In this document: positions 33,467 to 41,938 of the stretch, piece after piece
Numbering within the stretch: the first letter of the stretch is position 1
How the letters are laid out: each line of letters starts with the position of its first letter
Assembly (NCBI GenBank): GCA_041747155.1
Contig: JBGTFQ010000163.1
Location: 1-55,500 of the forward strand
DNA length: 55,500 nt
Reading direction: 5' to 3'
Source: JACDDK01 sp041747155
GTDB taxonomy: Bacteria > Actinomycetota > Rubrobacteria > Rubrobacterales > Rubrobacteraceae
Program-made: the position numbers and the translations under genes
Notes under the pieces: model-generated
What the model saw: the letters and a program-made list of their open reading frames with translations, nothing else
What the model was told of the DNA's origin: nothing
The model's database searches: none

Positions 33467-34696
33467 CTACAGACCAGCCGCACGACGCAGGTCGTCGGCG
33501 CGGGAGGTATCCTCCCATGTGAAGCCCGGCTCGCTGCGTCCGAAGTGGCCGTAAGCGGCGGTGGCCGCGTAGATCGGCTTGCGAAGATCCAAGTCGCGGA
33601 TGATCGCGCCGGGACGGAGGTCGAAGTGCTCTTCCACGAGGGATTGCACCGTGGCATGGTCGATGGTCTCGGTACCGAAGGTGTCGATCATGATGCTCAC
33701 CGGTCGAGCGACCCCGATAGCGTAGGCCACCTGGATCATGCACCGCTCGGCGAGGCCCGCCGCGACGACGTTTTTGGCTACCCAGCGAGCCGCGTAGGAA
33801 CTGGAACGGTCCACCTTAGTCGGGTCTTTGCCCGAGAACGCGCCGCCGCCATGCGGTATCGAGCCCCCGTAAGTGTCCACGATGATCTTACGACCCGTAA
33901 GCCCCGTGTCGCCCTGCGGTCCACCCGTAACAAAACGCCCGGTCGGGTTGACCAGTATCTCCGTCCCGTTAGGGTCGTAGAACTCATCCGGCATGATCGG
34001 CTTTATGACAGCTTCGATCAAGTCGTCTTTCATGTCGTCGATACCGTCCTTGTGCTGCGTGCTTATAAGAACGTTGTCGACCGCCACTGGCCTCGTGCCT
34101 TCGTAGCGAACCGTCACCTGACTCTTGCCATCGGGACGCAAATAGTCCAACTGTCCACTCTTGCGGACCTCGCTCAAGCGGCGGGTCAGAGCGTGGGCCA
34201 GAGTGATTGGGAGTGGCATAAGCTGCTCGGTCTCCTGGCAGGCGTAGCCGAACATCATTCCCTGGTCACCGGCTCCGACTTCGTCGAGGTCTTCGCTTTC
34301 CCGGACTTCGAGGGCTTTATCCACGCCCTGAGCGATATCGGCGGACTGAGGATCTATCGAGGTCATCACACCGCAAGTCTCGGCATCGAAGCCAAATTTC
34401 GCGCGTGTGTAGCCGATCTCCGCGACTTTTTGCCGCACGACGGTCGGAATATCGACGTAAGTCTCGGTCGTTATCTCCCCGGCCACGACCACGAGACCAG
34501 TGGTTACGAGCGTCTCGCACGCAACGCGGCTCATCGGATCGTCTGCCAAAGCCGCATCCAAGATGGCGTCGGAGATCTGGTCTGCTATCTTGTCGGGGTG
34601 TCCTTCAGTCACGGACTCAGAGGTAAACAGATGCGTCGTTCGGCTCTTCGGTCCGCCGCCAGTCATCGAATCACTTACTGTCTTTTGCTGCGCCAT
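33467..34696 (-). CDS. metK: S-adenosylmethionine synthetase
   Basis: 409 residues from ATG 34696, which has AAGGAAGG about 10 nt upstream and overlaps the coaBC end by 26 nt; ATG 34666 is an alternative. Makes SAM from ATP and methionine. Signatures: LFTSESVTEGHPDKIADQIS near the N-terminus, GAGDQGMMFGYA near 135, and GGGAFSGKDPTKVDRSSSY near 275. The N-terminus is about 15 residues longer than E. coli MetK. No SAM riboswitch is possible upstream because the start lies inside coaBC. Confidence 0.96.
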   Translation of the reverse strand: MAQQKTVSDSMTGGGPKSRTTHLFTSESVTEGHPDKIADQISDAILDAALADDPMSRVACETLVTTGLVVVAGEITTETYVDIPTVVRQKVAEIGYTRAKFGFDAETCGVMTSIDPQSADIAQGVDKALEVRESEDLDEVGAGDQGMMFGYACQETEQLMPLPITLAHALTRRLSEVRKSGQLDYLRPDGKSQVTVRYEGTRPVAVDNVLISTQHKDGIDDMKDDLIEAVIKPIMPDEFYDPNGTEILVNPTGRFVTGGPQGDTGLTGRKIIVDTYGGSIPHGGGAFSGKDPTKVDRSSSYAARWVAKNVVAAGLAERCMIQVAYAIGVARPVSIMIDTFGTETIDHATVQSLVEEHFDLRPGAIIRDLDLRKPIYAATAAYGHFGRSEPGFTWEDTSRADDLRRAAGL

Positions 34697-35825
34697 CTTG
34701 TGTGTGCCTTCCTTTTTGGATCCCATCCAACGTACAATCGAGGATAGCTCTCGCCACCTCGCTCTTCGAGGTCCGGGACACGAACATCTCCGTCTCCTCG
34801 CCCACAATGTAGACCTCATTTTCATCTGACCCGAAACCCATATCCGGCCGGGAAATATCGTTGCCGACTAGGAGATCTGTTCCTTTCGAGCGGAGCTTCT
34901 CGCGAGCGTCTGCCCTCGGGTCGCCATGCGATGCGGCGAATCCTATCACAAAGAGTTTTGGGTTCTGCTGCCGGACTTCCTTCAATATATCTCCCGTAGT
35001 CACCATCTCCACCACGAGGCCATCCCGTCGCCGTAATTTGGTCTCAGCCACCGTTGCGGGCGTAAAATCAGAGACTGCCGCCGCCATCACTAGAACGTCG
35101 GAATCTCCGGCCAATCTCAACGTGGCCTCCCGCAGATCATCCACGCTCTCGACGGCGTGTGTCTCCACTCCAGGCTCGATGCCCTGTATATTCGCCGCGA
35201 CCAGCGTAACCGTGGCTCCCATCCGCGCAGCTTCACGCGCAACCGCGATCCCCATCTTCCCGGAAGACCGATTACCCACGAACCGAACACTGTCAATGGG
35301 CTCGCGAGTGCCACCAGCCGTTACCAACACCCGACACCCAGCCAACGGCCCGCCAAGCCCGCCAAGAACCACCGACGAAACCTCCGTCGCCGTGGGAAAA
35401 CCAATGCTGTCATTTATTATCCGGCAGCCAGCTTCTCTCAACAGTTCCAGGTTCTTCACCACAGCAGGATGTTTCGCGGTCTCTCCGTCGAGATCCGGCA
35501 CGATAAAAACCGGCTTCAGGCCGCTAGCGTACAACTCACCTGACATCCCAAAGTCCAAACCGTGGGCGAGTCGGGCCAGGGTTGCGGAGGTTGCGGGCGC
35601 GAAGAGGATGGCTTCGGGGGTTTGCGTGGGTTCTGTAACTACAGAGACCGGGCCCGCGAAAGCGGCCCGGCCTACAAAACATTCGGTGTCCGGCTCCAGT
35701 ATCGCTTCGACTGGATGTCCGGCGGCGGAGATTTGGTCTGAGATCTCCGGAATTTTCAGGGCTTTGCGGGAAGCGCCCGCCGAGATCAGGATCACGGCTG
35801 CGCCGTCCTGGTTCTTAGGCGGCAC
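34671..35825 (-). CDS. coaBC: CoaBC homologue: intact CoaB synthetase, degenerate CoaC decarboxylase half
   Basis: 384 residues. The C-terminal phosphopantothenoylcysteine synthetase half (about 162-375) looks complete: VLVTAGGTREPIDSVRFVGN, RSSGKMG, AAAVSDFTP and GFGSDENEV. The N-terminal CoaC half (about 8-155) keeps FAPATSATLARLAHGL and KHPAVVKNLELL but has lost the three decarboxylase landmarks. The segment with the catalytic His (HIEL) is missing between FAGPVSV and EAILFAP. The PAMN motif reads VPDLDGE. The Cys flap (ACGxxGxGR) reads INDSIGFPTATEV. So decarboxylation probably needs another protein. GTG start overlaps rpoZ by 11 nt; the gene order rpoZ-coaBC-metK is standard. Confidence 0.88.
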   Translation of the reverse strand: MPPKNQDGAAVILISAGASRKALKIPEISDQISAAGHPVEAILEPDTECFVGRAAFAGPVSVVTEPTQTPEAILFAPATSATLARLAHGLDFGMSGELYASGLKPVFIVPDLDGETAKHPAVVKNLELLREAGCRIINDSIGFPTATEVSSVVLGGLGGPLAGCRVLVTAGGTREPIDSVRFVGNRSSGKMGIAVAREAARMGATVTLVAANIQGIEPGVETHAVESVDDLREATLRLAGDSDVLVMAAAVSDFTPATVAETKLRRRDGLVVEMVTTGDILKEVRQQNPKLFVIGFAASHGDPRADAREKLRSKGTDLLVGNDISRPDMGFGSDENEVYIVGEETEMFVSRTSKSEVARAILDCTLDGIQKGRHTQDGAAKDSK

Positions 35826-36246
35826 CCGCGCTCTCGTCGGTCACGGTCTCGTCCTCGGCGGTCTCCGCTGAAGCAGTCTCTTCGGCGGTGCTGTCGTCGG
35901 TGGGAGCGCCGCTGTCCACGTCGTCGGAGTCTTTCGGAGCAGCGATGCCGCTGGCGGGATCCACGAAATCGTCGCCGCCGTCGCCTGCGGCTATCTCCTC
36001 GGCCTCCATCACGTCTTCGCGGAAGGTAACTTCCAGCTTGTCCTCGCGCAACTCCTCGATAGCAATGCTAAGAGGATGTTGCGAGCGCGTGTGGACTTGC
36101 GGACCCGGAATTCCGAGGGAATCGTTCAGTCCCAGAGTCGCGGTGTACTCGTTGATCTGACGTGCGCGACGGGCTCCGGCCAATACAAGACCGTAGCGCG
36201 AGTCGACTTTCTCCAACAGTTGATCCACTTTGAGTTCATTCAGCAT
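35815..36246 (-). CDS. rpoZ: RNA polymerase omega subunit with long acidic tail
   Basis: 143 residues from ATG 36246. The core (1-75) carries the omega pattern VDQLLEKVDSRYGLVLAGAR and RARQINEY, then QHPLSIAIEELRED. The last 60 residues are acidic and low in complexity (DDVDSGAPTDDSTAEE and similar), making it longer than usual omega of about 70-110. Omega helps assemble RNA polymerase by holding beta-prime. Starts 1 nt after gmk. An extended frame into gmk was not used. Confidence 0.92.
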   Translation of the reverse strand: MLNELKVDQLLEKVDSRYGLVLAGARRARQINEYTATLGLNDSLGIPGPQVHTRSQHPLSIAIEELREDKLEVTFREDVMEAEEIAAGDGGDDFVDPASGIAAPKDSDDVDSGAPTDDSTAEETASAETAEDETVTDESAGAA

Positions 36247-36247
36247 T

Positions 36248-36814
36248 TTACTCTCCTTGCTCGATAATATCGTTGAGTATACCGAGGATATCCTCGCGGG
36301 CTTGATCCCGATCTCCATTTACTATTTCGTAGTCGAATTCTTTTAGGGCCGCGACCTCTGTCACAGCGGTGCTCATCCGGGTTTCGACGGCCTCGGATGT
36401 CTCTGTCGCCCGACCCTGCAATCGCTTCCTAGTCTCCTCCAAAGATGGTGCGCGGACGAAGATCATGGTCGCATCCGGGCGACGCTCGCGCACTTTTCGC
36501 GCTCCCTGCAACTCTATCTCCAGTATGACGGATAGACCACTGTCCAGAAGCTCCTCCACGCGATGCTCCGGTGTACCGTACAAGTTCCCGGAATACTCCG
36601 CGTATTCGAGGAAGAAACCCGAGGAGATCCACTCTTCGAACTTCTCCCGCGTCAGAAAGATGTAATCTTGACCGTTGACTTCGCCGGGACGCGGCCCGCG
36701 AGTTGTAGCCGAGACGGAATAAGCGAGCTTCGGGATGTCGTGTAGCGCAGCTCTAATTAGGGTCGATTTTCCCGCGCCCGAAGGCCCGGAAACGACGATC
36801 AGTCGTCCTCGCAA
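36248..36814 (-). CDS. gmk: Guanylate kinase
   Basis: 188 residues from TTG 36814, with AGGAG 7 nt upstream. Phosphorylates GMP. P-loop VVSGPSGAGKSTLIR near 7-21, then YSVSATTRGPRPGEVNGQDY near 33-52 with the GMP-binding residues, and the lid RLQGRATETSE. It overlaps mihF by about 16 nt. Confidence 0.96.
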   Translation of the reverse strand: MRGRLIVVSGPSGAGKSTLIRAALHDIPKLAYSVSATTRGPRPGEVNGQDYIFLTREKFEEWISSGFFLEYAEYSGNLYGTPEHRVEELLDSGLSVILEIELQGARKVRERRPDATMIFVRAPSLEETRKRLQGRATETSEAVETRMSTAVTEVAALKEFDYEIVNGDRDQAREDILGILNDIIEQGE

Positions 36815-37122
36815 CCGAGAACTCCTATCAGCCGGTCGCGCTGACCGTAAGTTAGTCCGACGAGTGTCTTCGAGCGGCTAACGCTTGAAGCCCGCATGAT
36901 CCGGGTGACCTTGATCCGCCCCATCCCCCGCATAGCAAGCAACATCTCTTCGACTTTGGCCCCTTTTTGCTCCTCGGTCGGGTCCATCAAGAGATCGTAG
37001 ATGTCCAAGTCGCCACTCTTCAAGGCACGCTTGGTAGAGGCCCGAGCAAAACGCACCCGGTTCGCCTCGTCGAGCGCACTGCGACGCTCTTGCGATGTCC
37101 TCTCTGGAGCCCTCCGTAACAT
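36799..37122 (-). CDS. mihF: Actinobacterial integration host factor mIHF
   Basis: 107 residues from ATG 37122 (a TTG directly before it would add one residue). The family shares an S13-like helix-two-turn-helix that binds DNA and bends it in the nucleoid. Seen: ERRSALDEANRVRFARASTK near the N-terminus, KVEEMLLAMRGMGRIKVTRI and TYGQRDRLIGVLG. mihF-gmk-rpoZ is a fixed order in actinobacteria. A -10-like TAGAAT at 37137-37132 is 9 nt before the ATG, so a leaderless transcript is possible (weak). Confidence 0.9.
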   Translation of the reverse strand: MLRRAPERTSQERRSALDEANRVRFARASTKRALKSGDLDIYDLLMDPTEEQKGAKVEEMLLAMRGMGRIKVTRIMRASSVSRSKTLVGLTYGQRDRLIGVLGCEDD

Positions 37123-37150
37123 CAATGCGGGATTCTATCACTACTCACGC

Positions 37151-38032
37151 CTACTTTATAGCTCCCCGCAACTCCCGCGCCGACAAACCTGAATCCCGCA
37201 AATACGCGGCGAACTCGTCCATCACGTCCACCGGCTCCCGGACAAAGCTCGACGAGCCAATTTGAACCGCTGCTGCCCCCGCGAGCATAAACTCGGCCAC
37301 GTCCGTCCCCCGAGCCACGCCGCCGCACCCGATCACGGGTATCCCGACCTCCCGCGACACGTCATGCACGGCCCGCAACGCTATCGGCTTGATAGCCGGT
37401 CCCGACAATCCGCCTTTGACTAAGACTCGCCGCTCCCGAGCATCAACCGTCAGAGCTGGAACCGTATTGATGAGCGTCAGCGCGTCAGCTCCAGCGACCT
37501 CAGCCGCCAGGGAATTTCGCACAACACTCTCGTTAGTCAGCTTTACAAACAGCGGCTTGCTACCAAGTGATCTCCGGCTCGCATCGACTACCTCGGCCAC
37601 GCTCTCCGGCCCCGCGCAAAACGACAATCCGCCGTGTGCGACGTTCGGACAAGATAGGTTGATCTCAACCGCCGCAATCCGCTCCACAGTCGCCATCCGC
37701 TCGCACAATGCGGCAAACTCCGCGACCGTATCACCAGCAACAGACACCACGACAGGAATACCAACGTCATACTCAAGAATTTGCTCCAAGAAACCGTCCA
37801 CGCCCGGATTCTGCAGGCCGATGGAGTTGACCATGCCGGAAGGCGTCTCGGCCACCCGAGGTGGAGCATTGCCAGGCCGGACAGCCGGAGTCACGGTCTT
37901 TGGGACGACCGCACCAAATACCTCGGCGTTCGCGGTCAGCACATCCATCGAAGCCGTGCCAGCAGCGTTCATCAATGGTGTCCGCAACGAAAGTCCGCAA
38001 AGCTCGACGGCGAGTGGGTTGGCTTCTTTCAC
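37151..38032 (-). CDS. pyrD: Dihydroorotate dehydrogenase, NAD-dependent catalytic subunit (class 1B)
   Basis: 293 residues from GTG 38032, in a GTGA overlap with pyrK (a second GTG 3 nt upstream fits a GGAG better and may be used). Oxidises dihydroorotate to orotate with FMN. Seen: LRTPLMNAAGTAS near the N-terminus, VNSIGLQNPG near 65, EINLSCPNVAHGG near 122, and the FMN-phosphate block IGCGGVARGTDVAEFMLAGA near 230. Pairing with PyrK identifies the 1B class, unlike the quinone-linked PyrD of many actinobacteria. Confidence 0.94.
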   Translation of the reverse strand: MKEANPLAVELCGLSLRTPLMNAAGTASMDVLTANAEVFGAVVPKTVTPAVRPGNAPPRVAETPSGMVNSIGLQNPGVDGFLEQILEYDVGIPVVVSVAGDTVAEFAALCERMATVERIAAVEINLSCPNVAHGGLSFCAGPESVAEVVDASRRSLGSKPLFVKLTNESVVRNSLAAEVAGADALTLINTVPALTVDARERRVLVKGGLSGPAIKPIALRAVHDVSREVGIPVIGCGGVARGTDVAEFMLAGAAAVQIGSSSFVREPVDVMDEFAAYLRDSGLSARELRGAIK

Positions 38033-38775
38033 CACGCTAACTCCGCCGCCTCGAAGACTGGTCCCTCCACGCACGCCCGTACGAATTCGGTCCCACCAGA
38101 CTTGCGCACTGGTACGGCGCATCCGAAGCAACTACCGTTAGCGCAGGCCATCCGCTCGCGCACTGCGAGTTGCGCCGATACGATACCCGCAGTAGCGGTT
38201 TTCGCGGCAACTAGAGTCTCAGGCTCACCGCTCACGTACAGGGTGTCGTAGCGGGAGAGATCTCCAACCTCCAAAACGAGGTCGTGAGCAGCATTTGACT
38301 CGTTCCCAGTATCGACAAGGATCGCCTGCGGAAATCTTTCCAGCAAAAATCCCCGGTAATCATTCGATGAGTCCGGCGGCACTTCCAAGTAGATGTCGTG
38401 CGCGATGTCCTGAGATTCCAGAGATCGCGCCAGGAGACGTAGCGGCGATACCCACACTCCACCTCCGATCAGCGCTACGGGACCATTTGCAGAGGAACTG
38501 AAACCGTGCCCAATAGGATCGGAGATTCTTAGCATCGGCGCGTTCGAGAGGATGGCTGTGCCTCGTCCGCCTACCACGATGAGTAGGTCGATCACGCCTT
38601 CTTCGTAATCGTGAGCGAAGAATGGTCGGGATAGGAAAGGGTCCAGGCTGTCTGCTTCTTCCCGAACCATCACAAATTGTCCCGGTTGCGGTGGTACGCC
38701 CGGCCACTGGCAGCGGAGATGGACATGGTCGCCGTGGCGCTGGTTTTCGATCACCTCGGCTGCATGGAGCTTCAC
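38029..38775 (-). CDS. pyrK: Dihydroorotate dehydrogenase electron transfer subunit
   Basis: 248 residues. Moves electrons from PyrD through an iron-sulfur cluster and FAD to NAD. Seen: FAD-binding PFLSRPFF near 46, nucleotide-binding ALIGGGVWVSPLRLLAR near 100, and the 2Fe-2S cysteines CANGSCFGC ... RACVEGPVF near 211-240. It overlaps carB by 4 nt and pyrD by 4 nt. Confidence 0.93.
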   Translation of the reverse strand: MKLHAAEVIENQRHGDHVHLRCQWPGVPPQPGQFVMVREEADSLDPFLSRPFFAHDYEEGVIDLLIVVGGRGTAILSNAPMLRISDPIGHGFSSSANGPVALIGGGVWVSPLRLLARSLESQDIAHDIYLEVPPDSSNDYRGFLLERFPQAILVDTGNESNAAHDLVLEVGDLSRYDTLYVSGEPETLVAAKTATAGIVSAQLAVRERMACANGSCFGCAVPVRKSGGTEFVRACVEGPVFEAAELAW

Positions 38776-41700
38776 GGGCTGGAAGCGTACAGGCTTTGGA
38801 GCGCGTTAACGCCGCCCGTGTTGCCCCGAATCCGTGACTCGATGCCCTGTACGGCAGCGGCGGCGGCGGCGAGTGTTGTGATGCACGGAACGCCATGTAA
38901 AAGAGCCTTGCGGCGGATCAAATATCCATCCGTGCGAGCCCCACGACCCCACGGAGTGTTGAGGATCAAATCCACCCCACCCTCTTCGATGAGCGACAAC
39001 ACATCTTCGTCTAGCTCCCCAATCTTCGGCACCACAGCGACCGCGAGGCCGTTGTTTTTTAGAACTTCCGCTGTCCCCTCGCTAGCGGCCAACTCGAAAC
39101 CGAGATCCGCGAATGCCCGTGCTATAAGCACTACCGCCCGCTTCTCCCGATTCGACACGGAGATGTACACGCGCCCAGCATCGGGCAGCGTCTGACCAGC
39201 GGCGGTCAACGCCCGAGCGAAAGCCCCGCCGAAACTGCGATCCACCCCCATCGCCTCGCCCGTGGAACGCATCTCTGGGCCGAGCAGCGGATCCACGTCA
39301 GCGAAACGGTCGAACGGAAAGACCGGCGCCTTGACCGAGAAATGTCCCGAGGGCGCACGACCGGGTCTAATATCCCGCAGCTTCTCGCCCATCAGCACGC
39401 GGGTCGCAAGCTTAGCCAGCGGCACGCCTGTGGCTTTAGAGACGAACGGAACCGTGCGCGAAGCTCGCGGGTTGCATTCGATCACCATGACGGTATCCCC
39501 TCGCACCACGAACTGCACGTTCATCAGCCCTCGTACTCCCACCCCTAGAGCCAAGCGCCGCGTGTACTCCTCTATCCGCTCCAACAACGCCCGGTGGATC
39601 GTGATCGGAGGCAGCACGCAAGACGAATCACCGGAATGAACCCCAGCCTCTTCGACATGCTCCATGATCCCCCCGATATACACCTCCTCACCGTCGCAAA
39701 CCGCATCAACGTCTATCTCAATGTAATCCTCCATAAACTTGTCAATGAGAGTCGGATGACCGGGACTAGTATCGGCGTTAGATCTAAGGTAAAGGTCCAG
39801 ATCGCTCTCGTTGTAGACGATCTCCATACGTCGCCCACCGAGGACGTAGGAAGGCCGCACAACAACCGGAAATCCCAGAGAACGAGCGGTTTCGCGGGCT
39901 TCTTCCGGGTTTATGGCAGTTCCGAAGCTTGGATGAGGAATGCCGAGTTCGGTGAGGAGCCGCCCGAATCGGGACCGGTCTTCCGCCAAATCTATAGCAT
40001 CGGGGGAAGTTCCCAGTATGTTTATACCAGCAGCCTGAAGCTCACTCGCAAGTTTAAGGGGGCTCTGGCCTCCGAACTGGAGGATCACACCTTCGGATTT
40101 CTCGCGGTGGAGGACTTCCAGGACGTGTTCGGCGGAGAGTGGCTCGAAGTACAGTCTGGTCGAGGTGTCGTAGTCAGTAGAGACGGTTTCGGGGTTCGAG
40201 TTGATCATTACGGCATCGTAGCCGGATTCGGTCAGGGCGTAGCTAGCGTGAACGCAGGCGTAGTCGAATTCGATCCCCTGTCCAATACGATTTGGTCCGC
40301 TACCAAGTACGACTACGGATGGATTTTCGCCACGTTCGACTTCGTCTTCGGTCTCGTAGGTCGAGTAGTAGTAGGGTGTCTGGGCAGGGAATTCCCCGGC
40401 GCAGGTGTCGACGGACTTGAAGGTTGGGCGGATTCCGAGGGCTTGGCGGACGCCCCGGATGACCTCGGTAGAGCGTCCGGTTGCCTGGCCGATGGCTTCG
40501 TCTGAGAGGCCCATCTTTTTGGCCTCATTCAACTCTTCAATGTCGAAATCTTCGGAAAGCGCGTCCTCGGCAGCGACTATGCGAGCCATTGACGCCAAGA
40601 AGAACGGGTCGATCTTGGTACGGTCGTGAATCTCGGGTATGTCCATCCCAGCTCGGAGGGCATCGAAGACTGCGAAGATCCGGTACGGGTTCGGCTCGTC
40701 GAGGATCGGTAGTACATCCGCCATGTCGAGTTCCAACGAAGATAGGGCTTTCAGAAGGCTTTCAGTGAAGGTTCGGCCTATTGCCATGACTTCACCCACC
40801 GAATGCATTCGGGTGGTGAGTCGTGGGGTTGCGGCTGGGAACTTCTCGAAAGCGAAGCGTGGAATTTTCGTCACGATGTAGTCTAGGGCTGGCTCGAAGG
40901 AAGCTGGCGTGGCACGGGTGATGTCGTTTGGGATCTCATCTAGCGCGTACCCGACTGCGAGCTTTGCCGCGATCTTGGCTATCGGGAATCCCGTCGCCTT
41001 ACTCGCCAACGCGCTAGACCGGCTTACCCTGGGGTTCATCTCGATCACGTAGAAATCATCGCTCTCAGGGTCCACGGCAAACTGGATGTTGGATCCCCCG
41101 GTCTCAACGCCAATCTCGCGTATTATGCGCAAAGAGGCGGAGCGGAGGGTCTGATATTGGCGATCGGAGAGGGTTTGAGCTGGGGCGACGGTGATTGAGT
41201 CGCCCGTATGGACTCCCATCGGGTCGATATTCTCGATCGAACAGATCACGACGACGTTGTCGTTCACGTCGCGCATGACTTCGAGCTCGAATTCCTTCCA
41301 ACCGGCGACGCTCTTCTCCACGAGCACGCTCCCGACCGGACTAGCGTCAAGACCCTCAGTCACGGAAGTCCGAAGACTCGCGTGGTCATCGGCCACGGCC
41401 CCGCCTTTGCCGCCTAGAGTGAAGCTAGGTCGGATTATGAGCGGGAAGCCAATGCGATTGGCGAGTTCCTCGGCTTCGTTTGGGTGTTTTACCGTGCGGC
41501 TGTCAGGTGTTTTCATTCCAATGCGGCTCATGGCGTCCGAGAAAAGCTGTCGATCCTCAGCCTTGTTTATCGACTCGACCGATGCTCCGAGAAGCTCCAC
41601 GTCATACTCGTCGAGAGTTCCCGACTCATATAGTTCTATGGCGAGGTTCAGGGCCGTCTGACCGCCTAGAGTCGGAAGTACCGCTTCCGGGCGTTCAAGG

Positions 41701-41936
41701 CGGATAATCTCCGTCACAGTTTCGACAGTGAGAGGTTCAATGTAGGTCGCGTCGGATACTTCGGGGTCGGTCATAATTGTCGCGGGATTCGAGTTGACGA
41801 GAACGACGCGATACCCCTCTTCGCGCAGAGCCCGACAAGCCTGAGTGCCAGAGTAGTCGAACTCCGCAGCCTGTCCGATAACGATTGGGCCGGATCCAAT
41901 GATTAGGATGGTAGAGATGTCGTTTCTACGGGGCAA
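38772..41936 (-). CDS. carB: Carbamoyl phosphate synthetase large subunit
   Basis: 1054 residues with the duplicated ATP-grasp synthetase halves: first half opens SGPIVIGQAAEFDYSGTQAC, second half near 545 opens GSGPNRIGQGIEFDYACVHA. The MGS-like allosteric domain is at the C-terminus (SVSNREKRAVVLIARAF onward). Makes carbamoyl phosphate for pyrimidine and arginine synthesis; the operon context implies the pyrimidine role. carA ends 2 nt upstream. Length is usual. Confidence 0.97.
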   Translation of the reverse strand: MPRRNDISTILIIGSGPIVIGQAAEFDYSGTQACRALREEGYRVVLVNSNPATIMTDPEVSDATYIEPLTVETVTEIIRLERPEAVLPTLGGQTALNLAIELYESGTLDEYDVELLGASVESINKAEDRQLFSDAMSRIGMKTPDSRTVKHPNEAEELANRIGFPLIIRPSFTLGGKGGAVADDHASLRTSVTEGLDASPVGSVLVEKSVAGWKEFELEVMRDVNDNVVVICSIENIDPMGVHTGDSITVAPAQTLSDRQYQTLRSASLRIIREIGVETGGSNIQFAVDPESDDFYVIEMNPRVSRSSALASKATGFPIAKIAAKLAVGYALDEIPNDITRATPASFEPALDYIVTKIPRFAFEKFPAATPRLTTRMHSVGEVMAIGRTFTESLLKALSSLELDMADVLPILDEPNPYRIFAVFDALRAGMDIPEIHDRTKIDPFFLASMARIVAAEDALSEDFDIEELNEAKKMGLSDEAIGQATGRSTEVIRGVRQALGIRPTFKSVDTCAGEFPAQTPYYYSTYETEDEVERGENPSVVVLGSGPNRIGQGIEFDYACVHASYALTESGYDAVMINSNPETVSTDYDTSTRLYFEPLSAEHVLEVLHREKSEGVILQFGGQSPLKLASELQAAGINILGTSPDAIDLAEDRSRFGRLLTELGIPHPSFGTAINPEEARETARSLGFPVVVRPSYVLGGRRMEIVYNESDLDLYLRSNADTSPGHPTLIDKFMEDYIEIDVDAVCDGEEVYIGGIMEHVEEAGVHSGDSSCVLPPITIHRALLERIEEYTRRLALGVGVRGLMNVQFVVRGDTVMVIECNPRASRTVPFVSKATGVPLAKLATRVLMGEKLRDIRPGRAPSGHFSVKAPVFPFDRFADVDPLLGPEMRSTGEAMGVDRSFGGAFARALTAAGQTLPDAGRVYISVSNREKRAVVLIARAFADLGFELAASEGTAEVLKNNGLAVAVVPKIGELDEDVLSLIEEGGVDLILNTPWGRGARTDGYLIRRKALLHGVPCITTLAAAAAAVQGIESRIRGNTGGVNALQSLYASSP

Positions 41937-41938
41937 TT

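Noticed and set aside
33359..34747. 462-codon open frame on the plus strand
   Set aside because: It lies wholly antisense to metK and priA, shows no family similarity, and follows from codon usage of metK.
34640..34760. SAM riboswitch before metK
   Set aside because: The metK start lies inside coaBC, leaving no leader, and no riboswitch pattern was seen.
34697..34825. Upstream extension of metK
   Set aside because: Not family-like; ATG 34696 has a good ribosome binding site.
39594..40505. 303-codon open frame on the plus strand
   Set aside because: Antisense to carB, with no known motif; the carB frame is complete.
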